Under the pieces are notes generated by a model that saw only the letters and a list, made by a program, of their open reading frames with translations, made no database searches and had not been told where the DNA came from. This document shows positions 15,880 through 24,147 of a DNA stretch of 64,000 nucleotides, one piece after another. How positions within the stretch are numbered: the stretch's first letter is position 1; every line of letters starts with the position of its first letter. Origin of the DNA: Salinirubellus salinus. Its GTDB lineage: Archaea > Halobacteriota > Halobacteria > Halobacteriales > Haloarculaceae. The position numbers were made by a program, and so were the translations under genes. The stretch is from contig NZ_CP104003.1 in the NCBI RefSeq assembly GCF_025231485.1, positions 1 through 64,000 on the forward strand. The letters run 5' to 3'.

Positions 15880-16548
15880 TCAGTCGTCGAGTTCCGCGCG
15901 GTTGAACCGCGAGAGCGGCAGGCGCAGGTCGTCGAGGCCGGGTAGGTGCTTGACGTTGAAGACGATCTTCGCCTCCTGCGAGGTGGGCGCGGTGAGACAG
16001 GAGAGGCGGATGCCGCGGTCGGTCATCGACGAGGGGAGGATGTGGTTCGAGGACATCGGCATCTCGCCCTCGATGATGGCGACCGCACAGTTCGTGCAGG
16101 CGCCCCCGCGGCAGGCGTACGGCCAGACGAGGCCGTTCTCCTCGGCCGCCTCCAGCAGGGTCTGTTTCGGCTCGATGACGAACGTGCCGAACTCCTCGCT
16201 CCCCAGTCCGGCCTCGGCGGCCTTCTCGAACAGGTCCTCGTCGGTGAGTTGCCAGCCCTCCTCCTGCAGGACCTCGTAGTCGAGGTAGTGGATGCGGGTC
16301 TGGTCGGGTTCGAGCGTCCCGGCCTCCTCCTCCTCTTCGGGGACCTCCGGGTCGGCCGTCTCCTCGGCGTGGTCGGCCGCGTCGTAGCCCGCCTGGATAC
16401 GCTCGTAGGCGTTCCTGACGGTCTGGAACTCGCGGACCGACCCCCCGTGGTCCGGGTGTGCCTCCTTCACCCGAGCGCGGTAGGCGTCCTCGACAGTCTC
16501 GTCGTCGGCGTCGGGGTCGATGCCGAGGACGTCGAACGGGGATGCCAC
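15880..16548 (-). CDS. fer: J-domain/2Fe-2S ferredoxin fusion protein
   Basis: A 222-residue protein with an N-terminal DnaJ-like domain (residues 4-55, HPD at 31-33), an acidic linker, and a C-terminal plant-type 2Fe-2S ferredoxin domain. Cluster ligands are Cys146, Cys151, Cys154 and Cys184 (CRGGACTNC plus LSCLTAP). The ferredoxin carries one electron in central metabolism. Ferredoxins with a J-domain extension occur across haloarchaea, and the J domain may recruit DnaK during cluster assembly; that role is inferred. The GTG start at 16548 directly begins the J domain. Confidence 0.85.
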   Translation of the reverse strand: MASPFDVLGIDPDADDETVEDAYRARVKEAHPDHGGSVREFQTVRNAYERIQAGYDAADHAEETADPEVPEEEEEAGTLEPDQTRIHYLDYEVLQEEGWQLTDEDLFEKAAEAGLGSEEFGTFVIEPKQTLLEAAEENGLVWPYACRGGACTNCAVAIIEGEMPMSSNHILPSSMTDRGIRLSCLTAPTSQEAKIVFNVKHLPGLDDLRLPLSRFNRAELDD

Positions 16549-16752
16549 ACCGACCGGTAGGCGTCTCGGGGAGTAAAGTCCACCCTTCCGTGCCGGGACT
16601 GCCGGGTTCGCCGGCCAGCGCGCTGCCGGCGAACCACGCCCGCCCGCCGACCCCCGTTCACGCCGTGAACGGCCGTTCACGCCCGCTGTGGGGTTCAGAA
16701 CACCGGTCGACCCCGTTGATTTATGCCAACGACTCGCAAACTCCGGGTCGTG

Positions 16753-17259
16753 ATGTCGGACGAGAACGACGAATGGGGGGTGGACCGGCGGACGCTCCTG
16801 CTCGGGGCGACGGCCGGGACGACGGCGCTCGCGGGGTGCAGTTACCTCGCGGGCGTCTGGCCGTTGGGGGACGACGATGACGACGGTGGGGACGGGACGC
16901 CGACACCGACCGTGGGGTACGGGGGGCAACCGACCTCGACGCCGCCCGCGACGCGAACGCTCACGGCGACGGCAACGGCGACCGCCACCGCGACGCGGAG
17001 CGGAGGCGGTGGTGACGGGGGGACCGCCACGCCGAACGAAGACGGCGAGGGGTCGACGGCGACCACCACGGCGACGGACACGCCTGGCGGGACCGATTCG
17101 CCGACTGCGACCGACACGCCGACCGATTCGCCCACGCCGGGGGGGACGGACTCCCCGACGGCGACGGACACCCCGACCCCGATCCCGGCATCGGTACCCG
17201 AGGACGACTACGGGGACCAGCACTACGGCGACGACAGCTACGGGAGCGTCGACAACTGA
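16753..17259 (+). CDS. Thr/Pro/Asp-rich Tat lipoprotein
   Basis: A 168-residue secreted protein. DRRTLLLGATAGTTALAGC gives a twin-arginine signal and a lipobox, so it is probably lipid-anchored outside the cell. The mature part is low-complexity: a poly-Asp run, TATATATATA and repeated PGGTDSPTATDTPT blocks, ending in EDDYGDQHYGDDSYGSVDN. This type of sequence is usually O-glycosylated and acts as a stalk. The TATA-like TTTATG at 16720-16725 makes ATG 16753 the better start than ATG 16723, which lies inside it. The next gene starts 15 bases after the stop, so the two may work together at the surface. Confidence 0.75.
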   Translation: MSDENDEWGVDRRTLLLGATAGTTALAGCSYLAGVWPLGDDDDDGGDGTPTPTVGYGGQPTSTPPATRTLTATATATATATRSGGGGDGGTATPNEDGEGSTATTTATDTPGGTDSPTATDTPTDSPTPGGTDSPTATDTPTPIPASVPEDDYGDQHYGDDSYGSVDN

Positions 17260-17274
17260 CGATTCACGACTACT

Positions 17275-19086
17275 ATGCCCGAGACACCAAACCACGACTA
17301 CAACGTCCCGAACGCGGGCGCCGAGGACTGGCACGTCCCGCTGAACGAGAACTTCGAGCAGTACGATACGGACATCGAGATACGCGACGAGGCGTCCAGA
17401 CGAGGGGACTACGACCCGAAACAGGGGGCGAAGTTCCTGGAGACGGATACCGGACTCGTCTATCAGGGGGACGGCTCGGCGTGGGTTCCCGCGCTGGCGT
17501 ACGGGCGGTACGTGCCAGCGGATTCGGCCGACCAGACGGGAAACATCGTCTTCGGACACCCGGCGAACAGTGTCGGCTCCGACGCTGTCGGGGCCACCAT
17601 CGGCGGGGGTGGTACTGCTGCCAATCCGAACACTGTGACAGGCACTTTTGCGACCATCGGTGGCGGGCGGGTCAACACGTCGGGCGGAGCGAATTCGACA
17701 GTCGGTGGCGGGGTGATAAATAGGGCCAGTGGATCGAATTCGACGGTCGGTGGTGGGAGAGGAAATACGGGTAACGGAGAGAACTCGACAGTTGGGGGAG
17801 GAATCTCGAACGACGTGGTGGGCCGAGGAGCGACTGTCGGGGGTGGGAGTGGAAATCTTGCCCAAGAGGAGCACGCCACCATTGGAGGCGGGCTGGATAA
17901 CCGTGCGCTCAAAGCTGATGCTACCGTCGGGGGCGGGAATGCAAATGTTGCAAGGGGTTTCGGTACCGTAGTGTCTGGTGGTGACACTAACCAGGCCGAC
18001 GAAGCGTATTCGACGGTCGCGGGGGGTGAGGCCAACAGTACGTCTGCTCCGTATTCGACCGTCGGCGGCGGGCACATCAACGTCGCGAGTGCGGAGAAAT
18101 CGACCATCTCGGGCGGGGTCCGAAACGAGGCGACCGGCGGGTACGCGACGGTCGGCGGGGGCGAGGAGAACACGGCGGAGGATTTCGGCGCGACCACCGC
18201 CGGCGGGTACCAGAACCGTGCGTCAAGCCAGGGGTCGTCCGTCGCCGGTGGCACAAAGAACGTCGCGAACGGCTCCGATGCGGCCGTCGGCGGCGGGCAC
18301 CTCAACGGTGCGAGCGGCTACCGGTCGACCGTCGGCGGGGGGACCAACAGCAGCGCGTCGGGTCGTGAGTCGACCGTCGCGGGCGGGTCGAGAAACGAGG
18401 CCGACGCGGACCGTTCGGCGGTCGGGGGTGGCTACTCGAACTTCGCTAGAGGGGAGGCCTCGACCGTGCCTGGCGGCTCCGTGAACGCCGCGAACGGCGA
18501 CTACGCGTTCGCCGCCGGCCGGAAGGCGAACGCCGAGGGGAACGGCACCTTCGTCTGGGGTGATTCATCCGACAACGGGGTCACCGCCACCCAGGACGAC
18601 GAGTTCAAAGTACAGGCCGGCGGTGGCGCAGTCATCTTCTCGTCGAGCGACCACTCGTCCGGGGTCAATCTCCGGTCGGGATCGGGGTCGTGGTCGGCGT
18701 GGTCCACGCGGGCCAGCAAGGCGAACGTCGAGGCCGTCGACCCCGAGACGGTGCTGGACGGGGTCGAATCGCTCGACATCTCCACCTGGAACTACCGGGC
18801 ACAGGGCGCCGAGACCCGACACATGGGGCCGATGGCCGAGGAGTTCGCCGAGGCGTTCGGACTCGGCGCGGACGACGAGCGCATCAGCAACGTGGACGCC
18901 GATGGAGTGGCGTTCGCCGCGATACAGGGGCTGGCCGAGCGACTGGACGAGCGAGAGGCGCGCGTCGAGGAACTGGAATCGGAGAACGAGGAACTGCGCG
19001 ACCGGCTCTCGGCGCTGGAAGCGCGTGTCGAATCGATGGCGACGACCGACGGAGCGGCGAGCGACCCCGCCCTTGCGGACGACTGA
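17275..19086 (+). CDS. 15-residue-repeat fibre protein with C-terminal S74 intramolecular chaperone
   Basis: A 603-residue protein in three parts. Residues 1-105 form an N-terminal domain (HVPLNENFEQYDTDIEI). Residues 126-425 hold 20 exactly 15-residue repeats of the form STVGGGxxNxASGxx, expected to fold as a trimeric YadA-head-like beta structure. Residues 470-560 match the S74 chaperone-of-endosialidase domain (DISTWNYRAQ, RHMGPMAEEFAEAFGLG, NVDADGVAFAAIQGL), followed by a coiled coil at 552-588. The Ser-Lys pair five residues apart (Ser477, Lys482) is retained, but the usual Asp after Ser is Thr. S74 domains trimerise phage tail spikes and surface fibres, then cut themselves off. There is no signal peptide. 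It follows the lipoprotein by 15 bases. Confidence 0.82.
   Translation: MPETPNHDYNVPNAGAEDWHVPLNENFEQYDTDIEIRDEASRRGDYDPKQGAKFLETDTGLVYQGDGSAWVPALAYGRYVPADSADQTGNIVFGHPANSVGSDAVGATIGGGGTAANPNTVTGTFATIGGGRVNTSGGANSTVGGGVINRASGSNSTVGGGRGNTGNGENSTVGGGISNDVVGRGATVGGGSGNLAQEEHATIGGGLDNRALKADATVGGGNANVARGFGTVVSGGDTNQADEAYSTVAGGEANSTSAPYSTVGGGHINVASAEKSTISGGVRNEATGGYATVGGGEENTAEDFGATTAGGYQNRASSQGSSVAGGTKNVANGSDAAVGGGHLNGASGYRSTVGGGTNSSASGRESTVAGGSRNEADADRSAVGGGYSNFARGEASTVPGGSVNAANGDYAFAAGRKANAEGNGTFVWGDSSDNGVTATQDDEFKVQAGGGAVIFSSSDHSSGVNLRSGSGSWSAWSTRASKANVEAVDPETVLDGVESLDISTWNYRAQGAETRHMGPMAEEFAEAFGLGADDERISNVDADGVAFAAIQGLAERLDEREARVEELESENEELRDRLSALEARVESMATTDGAASDPALADD
17650..18549 (+). repeat. 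Twenty imperfect 45-base tandem repeats within the fibre gene
   Basis: The repeats start at codons 126, 141, 156 and so on to 411 without a single change of register. Each codes for a (S/A)TVGGG turn plus a variable NxA(S/G)G segment. Units 1-8 (about 17650-18010) use clearly more A/T-rich codons than units 9-20, suggesting the array is mosaic. The variation is at protein level too, so these are diverged repeats rather than recent copies. Confidence 0.85.
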
Positions 19087-19149
19087 CGCGGAGACGGACC
19101 CACGCCCGAGACACGCACGCTGAGCACCGACCTGACCGAACCCCTGCTG

Positions 19150-19332
19150 GTGCAGGTGACGCCGCACGCCCGCGAGCGGGCCCTCCCGCAGGTGATCGAG
19201 CGCTCGACCCACCGTATCGTCGTCGAGGAGTTCGAGGGCGAGACCGGGAGCTACGAGGTGTCCTACACGGTGAAGGGGACCCGCGAGGGGTTCGCCGGCG
19301 AGGAGGTCGTCCGAGACCCCGCCGCGCGCTGA
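19150..19332 (+). CDS. Small hypothetical protein
   Basis: Sixty residues from a GTG at 19150, with MQVTPHARERALPQVIERST at the N-terminus and a SYEVSYTVKGTREGF segment suggesting a small alpha/beta fold. Sixty-three bases after the fibre gene, it may be in the same transcript. It ends one base before the convergent binding-protein gene. I do not recognise a family; the start is uncertain because the frame is open further upstream without a better start codon. Confidence 0.5.
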   Translation: MQVTPHARERALPQVIERSTHRIVVEEFEGETGSYEVSYTVKGTREGFAGEEVVRDPAAR

Positions 19333-19333
19333 C

Positions 19334-20278
19334 TCAGCCGAGCAGGTCGTTCGTGTAGAGCGTGCCGGCGTCGAGTTCGCTCGCGGGCAGGTGGTCGCCG
19401 TCCAGCGTCCGCAGTATCTCGTTCTTCGCCAGCCAGTCGACGAACGTGGCCCACCGCTCGTGGGCCATCCGGCCCCACTCGCCGTCCTCGGTCAGGAACG
19501 CGCCGGAGAGCCGACGGGCACTCTCGACGAGGAACTCGTGGTCGTCGAGGTTCGGCCCGTCCTCGCCGGAGAGCGCGTCGGCCGCTCGCTCGGGGTCGGC
19601 GGCGGCCTCGCGGTAGCCACGGGCGGTGGCGTCGAGGAACGACGCGAGCGTCCCGTCCGGGTCCGCCAGCGCGTCCGGGTGGGCCAGCAACACCGGCGTG
19701 TACCCGTAGGGCACGTCGTACTCGTCGAGGCCGAAGGTACGGAGCGCGTGGCCCGCGCGCTCGGCGAGGAGGCCCTCCCACGGCTCGAACACCCACGTCG
19801 CGTCGGCGCTCCCGTCGACGATGGTGTTCGGGATGCCGAGTTTCGGCGGAGTGACGATGTCCACGTCCCCTTCGCCCCCGTCGTTCTGGACGAGGTGTCG
19901 CACGATGTCGTCCTCGAACCGGGCGTCGTAGGAGGCGTAGGTTCGCCCGTCGAGAGCACGGGGTCGCTCGACGTCGCTCGATTCGAGCACGGCGATGGCG
20001 CTCGTGTCGCGCTGGCAGAGCGCAGCGACGGCCGTCAGCGACGGGTACGCCGGGTGCGTGTGGTAGCTGATGGCGCTCTCCGAGGGCGCCACCGCGAGGT
20101 CCGCGTCACCGGCCGCGACTCGCTTGGCGGGCGTCGTCTCGTAGTCGTCCACGGCGGGCGACAGGAACGAGGCGTCGACGCCGGCCGCCTCGTAGTGGCC
20201 GGCCTCGCGGGCGAGGTAGAACCCCACGTGGTTCGTGTTCGGCGTCCAGTCCAGGGCGACGGTCACGCTGCCGGTCAT
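19334..20278 (-). CDS. THI5/NMT1-like substrate-binding protein
   Basis: A 314-residue periplasmic-binding-protein fold of the THI5/ThiY (NMT1) group. The N-terminus VALDWTPNTNHVGFYLA is the family hallmark, with GDADLAVAPSESAISYHTHP lining the pocket and WVFEPWEGLLAERAG in the second lobe. ThiY proteins bind a hydroxymethylpyrimidine precursor for thiamine synthesis. The protein begins directly at the mature domain: there is no signal peptide, lipobox or upstream start, so it may be cytoplasmic. No ABC permease or ATPase gene is adjacent. Confidence 0.78.
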   Translation of the reverse strand: MTGSVTVALDWTPNTNHVGFYLAREAGHYEAAGVDASFLSPAVDDYETTPAKRVAAGDADLAVAPSESAISYHTHPAYPSLTAVAALCQRDTSAIAVLESSDVERPRALDGRTYASYDARFEDDIVRHLVQNDGGEGDVDIVTPPKLGIPNTIVDGSADATWVFEPWEGLLAERAGHALRTFGLDEYDVPYGYTPVLLAHPDALADPDGTLASFLDATARGYREAAADPERAADALSGEDGPNLDDHEFLVESARRLSGAFLTEDGEWGRMAHERWATFVDWLAKNEILRTLDGDHLPASELDAGTLYTNDLLG

Positions 20279-20331
20279 ACGTTGGTGGTACTCTTCGGTG
20301 GTAGAAAACTCCTCGGGCGGAGGCCGCCGGG

Positions 20332-21162
20332 TCAGTCCGAGGGCTGGCGCGGGAGCGGTCGCGAGACGCCGGGGTCGAGCGCCGGCGAGACCCTCGGGTG
20401 GTCCCGCGATATCTCGATGGGGCACTCGTCGGGCGCCTCCGCGTCGTCCGCCGAGAGCATGTATTGGGGCCACTCGAGATCCGACCCGTAGTCGCCGATG
20501 TCGGCGTGAGGGCAGACGCCGTCGTAGTCGACGAGTCGGTCCTGGATTACCCCGCGGGCCTGCTGGCCGGCCTCGCTCTCGGCGGTGACCTCGAGGCGCT
20601 CGAACAGTTCGCGGGGCTGGAACGTGATCTCGAGCCCCACCGGGCAGTACCGGCTCCGGCGCTCGTCGTAGAACGGCGCGCGGCAGGTGGGGAACATCGG
20701 GTGACCGGCGAAGGAGAACTCCCAGTATGGGTCCTCGGGGTCGGTCGGGATGGCCTCGGGCCACGGCGCCGGGTCGTGGACGTGGAGGAACTGGAGGACG
20801 TGCCAGAGCGCCTCGTGGTACTCCCGCTCGCCCCACTCACCCTCGGGCGGGGCGAAGAACGTCACCAGCGACGCCCGCTCGGAGTGGGCCGGCCACACGT
20901 CGAGGTACTCGACCAGCACGTCACGGAGCGAGAGGAGGGCGTCCTTGTCGGTCATGGAGGGGACGACGGTGTAGAGCGGGTCCCCCGCCCGCACCGACTC
21001 GGCGCCGAAGAAACACGGGAACGGCGACCCCTCGTGCTCGCCGGTGAGCCCCTCGTGGAACGTCTCCCAGTGCGCACGCACCCAGTCGGGTCCCGTTCCG
21101 GATTCGACGCGCTCGGCGAACGTCGACTGGTCCATCAGGCTCTGGAGGCCGGGTTCGTTCAT
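20332..21162 (-). CDS. YqcI/YcgG family protein
   Basis: A 276-residue soluble protein matching YqcI/YcgG, with the conserved FPCFFGAESVRAGDPLYTVV block near residue 48 and FSFAGHPMFPTCRAPFYDER near residue 150. A third block, SRYCPVGLEITFQPRELFER, follows. Conserved cysteines and histidines in these blocks may bind a metal or haem; the biochemical role of the family is not firmly known. The last 20 residues are basic and proline-rich. It lies 53 bases from the binding-protein gene on the same strand. Confidence 0.8.
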   Translation of the reverse strand: MNEPGLQSLMDQSTFAERVESGTGPDWVRAHWETFHEGLTGEHEGSPFPCFFGAESVRAGDPLYTVVPSMTDKDALLSLRDVLVEYLDVWPAHSERASLVTFFAPPEGEWGEREYHEALWHVLQFLHVHDPAPWPEAIPTDPEDPYWEFSFAGHPMFPTCRAPFYDERRSRYCPVGLEITFQPRELFERLEVTAESEAGQQARGVIQDRLVDYDGVCPHADIGDYGSDLEWPQYMLSADDAEAPDECPIEISRDHPRVSPALDPGVSRPLPRQPSD

Positions 21163-21360
21163 CGTCGATTGGTTCCCGTACGGGCCGGGCGAACCTCAGT
21201 ACTGCGGTTCCGGAGCGGGCGTGCCGGGCCTCGGGGGACTCGTCCCGCGTCTCGCGTCCGGAAGACTCGATGCGAGCGGCGCCCCCGGTCGCCGGCCGGG
21301 GCTGCCCGCAGACACGCGTCTCCGGCTCGGCTTCGAGGCGTCCCGCCACCGTCTGCTCTC

Positions 21361-21856
21361 TCAGCAAGTGAGGATGGGGACGCACCCGTCCGGTTCCTCC
21401 GTCGGTTCTGGCGTGGGTTCTGGGGTCGGCTCCTCGGTTGGCGTCGGAGCCGGCGTCGGCGTCGGTGACGCGGTCGGTGTGCGCGTCGCCGTCGGGGACG
21501 GCGTGGGCACGGGCGTCGCCGGCGAGACGCCCCGCGGCTGCCGCGACGGGCCGCGCGGCCCGAGCCAGCAGCCGACGGGGGGCACCGGCCCCCTCCCTGA
21601 ACCCGACGGCGAGGAGGGCGCCGAGGCGACCGAACACCGCGAGACACGCGACGAGACGGGCGACGACGGCGCGGGCTCCGGCCGTCGCAGCTCGCGCGAG
21701 GTAGCCCGGTCGGTCGTCGCTCGACTCCCAGTCGAACTGGTCGTCGAACGCCGCCGGCGCCGCCGCCCAGCGCACGTCCGAGGCGGGCGAGAGGCGTCGG
21801 TCGTCGGGGCCGCCCTCGTCGCCGTCGTCGCCAGTCCCGTTCGGTCTCGGGTCCAT
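21361..21856 (-). pseudogene. Hypothetical protein with PT-rich stalk, frameshifted
   Basis: The first frame starts MDPRPNGTGDDGDEGGPDDR at 21856 and contains an amphipathic or membrane-near Ala/Arg-rich stretch (VARLVACLAVFGRLGALLAV). The second frame ends in PTPTEEPTPEPTPEPTEEP followed by DGCVPILTC and the stop. The join is near 21535, and the span is one base over a multiple of three. The Pro/Thr/Glu repeat supports real coding sequence. I do not recognise a family. It may be a surface protein, but no signal peptide is seen. Confidence 0.5.
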
Positions 21857-21981
21857 GCTCCAGGTCACCCGAACCGGGCGGACACACACCGTTCAGTCCG
21901 TCGCCGGTGATAGCCGGAGGTACATACGCTGGTGGCGGCGGGAGGTCGCCCCCGGCGTCCCGCGAGCGGTGCGTCGGTCGC

Positions 21982-23256
21982 TCAGGCTCCAGCGAGGGCC
22001 GCCAGCGCTCCCGCCAGCACGCGAGTCGCGTCGGCGCAGTCGTCCCAGTCGGTCCACTCCGCGGGGTTGTGCGAGACGCCGTCGCGCGACGGGGCGAACA
22101 GCATCCCGGCGTCGGTGACGCGGGCGACGTACATCGAGTCGTGGGCGGCGCCGGAGTGCATCTCGTGGGTGGCGATGCCGGTCCGCTCGCCCGCCTCGAC
22201 GAGGGCGGCCCGACAGCGCTCGGCCATCGGCGTCGGTTCGACGTCGAACGCCCGGTCGAACGTCGTCTCGACGCCTCGGTGTGTCTCCACGTCCGTCAGG
22301 GCCGCCCGCGTCTCCTCGACGAGGTGCTCCATCGAGTCGCGCTCGACGCTCCGGACGTCGACGCCCATCTCGACCCGGCCGGGGACGACGTTGGTCGCGT
22401 TGGGCGAGACGCTCAGGTGCCCCACGGTGGCGACGGCCGCCGGGTCGGTGCCGGTGCGACGCTCGGCCGCGTCCTCGACGGCGAGGACCACCTCGCTCGC
22501 GGCGGCCAGCGAGTCCGTCCGCTCGTTCCGACCCATCGGCGTCGACCCAGCGTGGTTCGCCTCGCCGACGACGGTGGCGTCGCAGTGCGTGATCCCCGTC
22601 ACGTCCGTGACGACGCCGACGGGGACGCCGAGGTCCTCGAGGAGCGTATGCTGTTCGACGTGGAGTTCGAGCCACGCGTCCCACCCGCCCGCGTCGAGAC
22701 GGCTCTCGCCGGCGAACCCGATGTCGTCGAGGGCCTCGCCGAGCGTCCGCCCGTCGGCGTCGGTCAGCGCGAGCGCCTCGTCGACCGACCGCTCGCCGAC
22801 GGCCACCGAGGAGCCGAGCAGTCCCGGCCCGAACGTGGCGCCCTCCTCCTCCGTGAACGAGACCACCTCCACGGGTCGGGCTGGCTCGACGCCGGCGTTC
22901 TGCATCGCCCGCACGGCTTCGAGTGCGGCGTAGATGCCCAGCGGGCCGTCGAAGATGCCGCCCTCGGGGACGCTGTCGAGGTGGCTCCCCGAGGCGACGG
23001 GGGCGGCGACCGGGTCGGCGCTCGCGGGTGTCCACCGGCCGACGACGTTGCCGACGCCGTCGACGCGCACGTCGAGGCCGGCGGCTTCCAGCCGGTCGAC
23101 GAGGTACGCACGCGCTTCTCGGTTCGCCTCGCTCCCGGTCCGGTTCGTCCGGCCGTGGCCCGGCGCGGACGGGGCCGCGCCGCTGGCCCCGAACTCGCCG
23201 TTACGCTCGATGTCTGCCCGGAGTCTGTCGGCGTCGACCGCGTCGGCGAGGTCCAT
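21982..23256 (-). CDS. M20-family Zn-dependent amidohydrolase (N-carbamoyl-amino-acid/allantoate type)
   Basis: A 424-residue enzyme of the AllC/HyuC group. Metal and catalytic motifs are GSHLDSVPEGGIFDGPLG, FTEEEGATFGPGLLGS and ELHVEQHTLLE; a final His-containing HEMHSGAAHDSM completes the site. These enzymes cleave N-carbamoyl-beta-alanine, N-carbamoyl amino acids or allantoate, releasing ammonia and CO2 in pyrimidine or purine breakdown. The exact substrate cannot be told from sequence alone. It is monocistronic here, although a carbamate kinase is encoded 22 kb away. Confidence 0.82.
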   Translation of the reverse strand: MDLADAVDADRLRADIERNGEFGASGAAPSAPGHGRTNRTGSEANREARAYLVDRLEAAGLDVRVDGVGNVVGRWTPASADPVAAPVASGSHLDSVPEGGIFDGPLGIYAALEAVRAMQNAGVEPARPVEVVSFTEEEGATFGPGLLGSSVAVGERSVDEALALTDADGRTLGEALDDIGFAGESRLDAGGWDAWLELHVEQHTLLEDLGVPVGVVTDVTGITHCDATVVGEANHAGSTPMGRNERTDSLAAASEVVLAVEDAAERRTGTDPAAVATVGHLSVSPNATNVVPGRVEMGVDVRSVERDSMEHLVEETRAALTDVETHRGVETTFDRAFDVEPTPMAERCRAALVEAGERTGIATHEMHSGAAHDSMYVARVTDAGMLFAPSRDGVSHNPAEWTDWDDCADATRVLAGALAALAGA

Positions 23257-23314
23257 ACCGGGGGGTCCGTGGTCCGTCGGCAAAAGCAGGTGGGTGCGAG
23301 GGAGCGAGCAGGCC

Positions 23315-24016
23315 CTACTCCAGCAGGACGGTGAACCCCCAGTCGGCCTGCGCCATCGACTCCATCGAGTCGCCGGCGCCGATGTGGGTCTCGAACCGGA
23401 ACTCGCCGACAGGGAGACAGCCGTCGTAGTCGGGGAGCGCGTAGAGTTCCACGGCCGCCGCGATGGTCTCGCCGGCGGCGAGTTCCTCCGTGCGGTACTC
23501 CATAGTCGTCGCGACGGCCTCCGACAGCCGCCAGCAGTTCCCCTCGGCGACGGGGTACTCGCCCTCGGCGGGGAGCAACTGGAGGACGCGCGCGTCGTCC
23601 ACGACGTACTGGAATCGCACCGCACGGCCCTCACCGACCGTGATGGGCGCGTCGCTCGTGTTCGTGAGCGTCACGCGGAGCGCGGGCGGGTGGTCAGCCG
23701 TGGCGACCGGTTCGAGGACGCTCACGCCGGGTTCGACCGGCAGGTCGGGTGCGGGGTCGGTCCCGACGAGGGTGACACCGGGACCGCCGGTGCCACGGGG
23801 GCGGGTGCCGCCGGCGTCGCCGTCACCACCGTCGCTCCCCGGCAGGGGTTCGTCGCCGGAGCCGGGGGTGGCGGTGGGCGTCGGCGTCGGGGAGTCGGTC
23901 GGGTTGGGCGACGGCGTCCCGTCCGAGCCCCCGGTGCCAGCGGCCACACAGCCGGCGAGGAGACCCATCCCGAGGAGGCCGGCGCCGGCGAGCAGGGTGC
24001 GTCGTGTCGGTTGCAT
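23315..24016 (-). CDS. Tat lipoprotein, hypothetical
   Basis: A 233-residue protein. TRRTLLAGAGLLGMGLLAGC is a twin-arginine lipoprotein signal. A Pro/Thr/Gly/Asp-rich linker of about 60 residues follows, then a compact domain with LRVTLTNTSDAPITVGEGRA, resembling an intracellular-protease-inhibitor-like (BsuPI) beta fold, and three cysteine-containing turns. The likely location is the outer face of the membrane. Start chosen at ATG 24016, two residues before the Arg pair. Function unknown. Confidence 0.7.
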   Translation of the reverse strand: MQPTRRTLLAGAGLLGMGLLAGCVAAGTGGSDGTPSPNPTDSPTPTPTATPGSGDEPLPGSDGGDGDAGGTRPRGTGGPGVTLVGTDPAPDLPVEPGVSVLEPVATADHPPALRVTLTNTSDAPITVGEGRAVRFQYVVDDARVLQLLPAEGEYPVAEGNCWRLSEAVATTMEYRTEELAAGETIAAAVELYALPDYDGCLPVGEFRFETHIGAGDSMESMAQADWGFTVLLE

Positions 24017-24147
24017 GGAGACTCCCACGTCGGGTGAGAGGATAACGACGCCGTAGCCTCAAAGGCCCGCTTGAACGGTGGCGAACGAGGCGAGACCGGT
24101 GCGCCATCGTGAGGTAAGTTCATTGTGTGCGAATCACACGTGACGTC

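Noticed and set aside
16842-17171. Antisense open frame opposite the Thr-rich lipoprotein
   Set aside because: It is the mirror of the repetitive threonine codons and has no start signals or family resemblance; the plus strand has a clear signal peptide.
17650-18549. Regular 45-base repeats as a possible CRISPR array
   Set aside because: There are no identical repeats or unique spacers. Every unit is coding, in register with a 15-residue protein repeat, and the whole stretch is one open frame.
20458-20470. Another GTATTGGGG resembling the sulfur-cluster operator
   Set aside because: It lies inside the coding sequence of the YqcI/YcgG protein and has no partner half-site, so it is probably chance.
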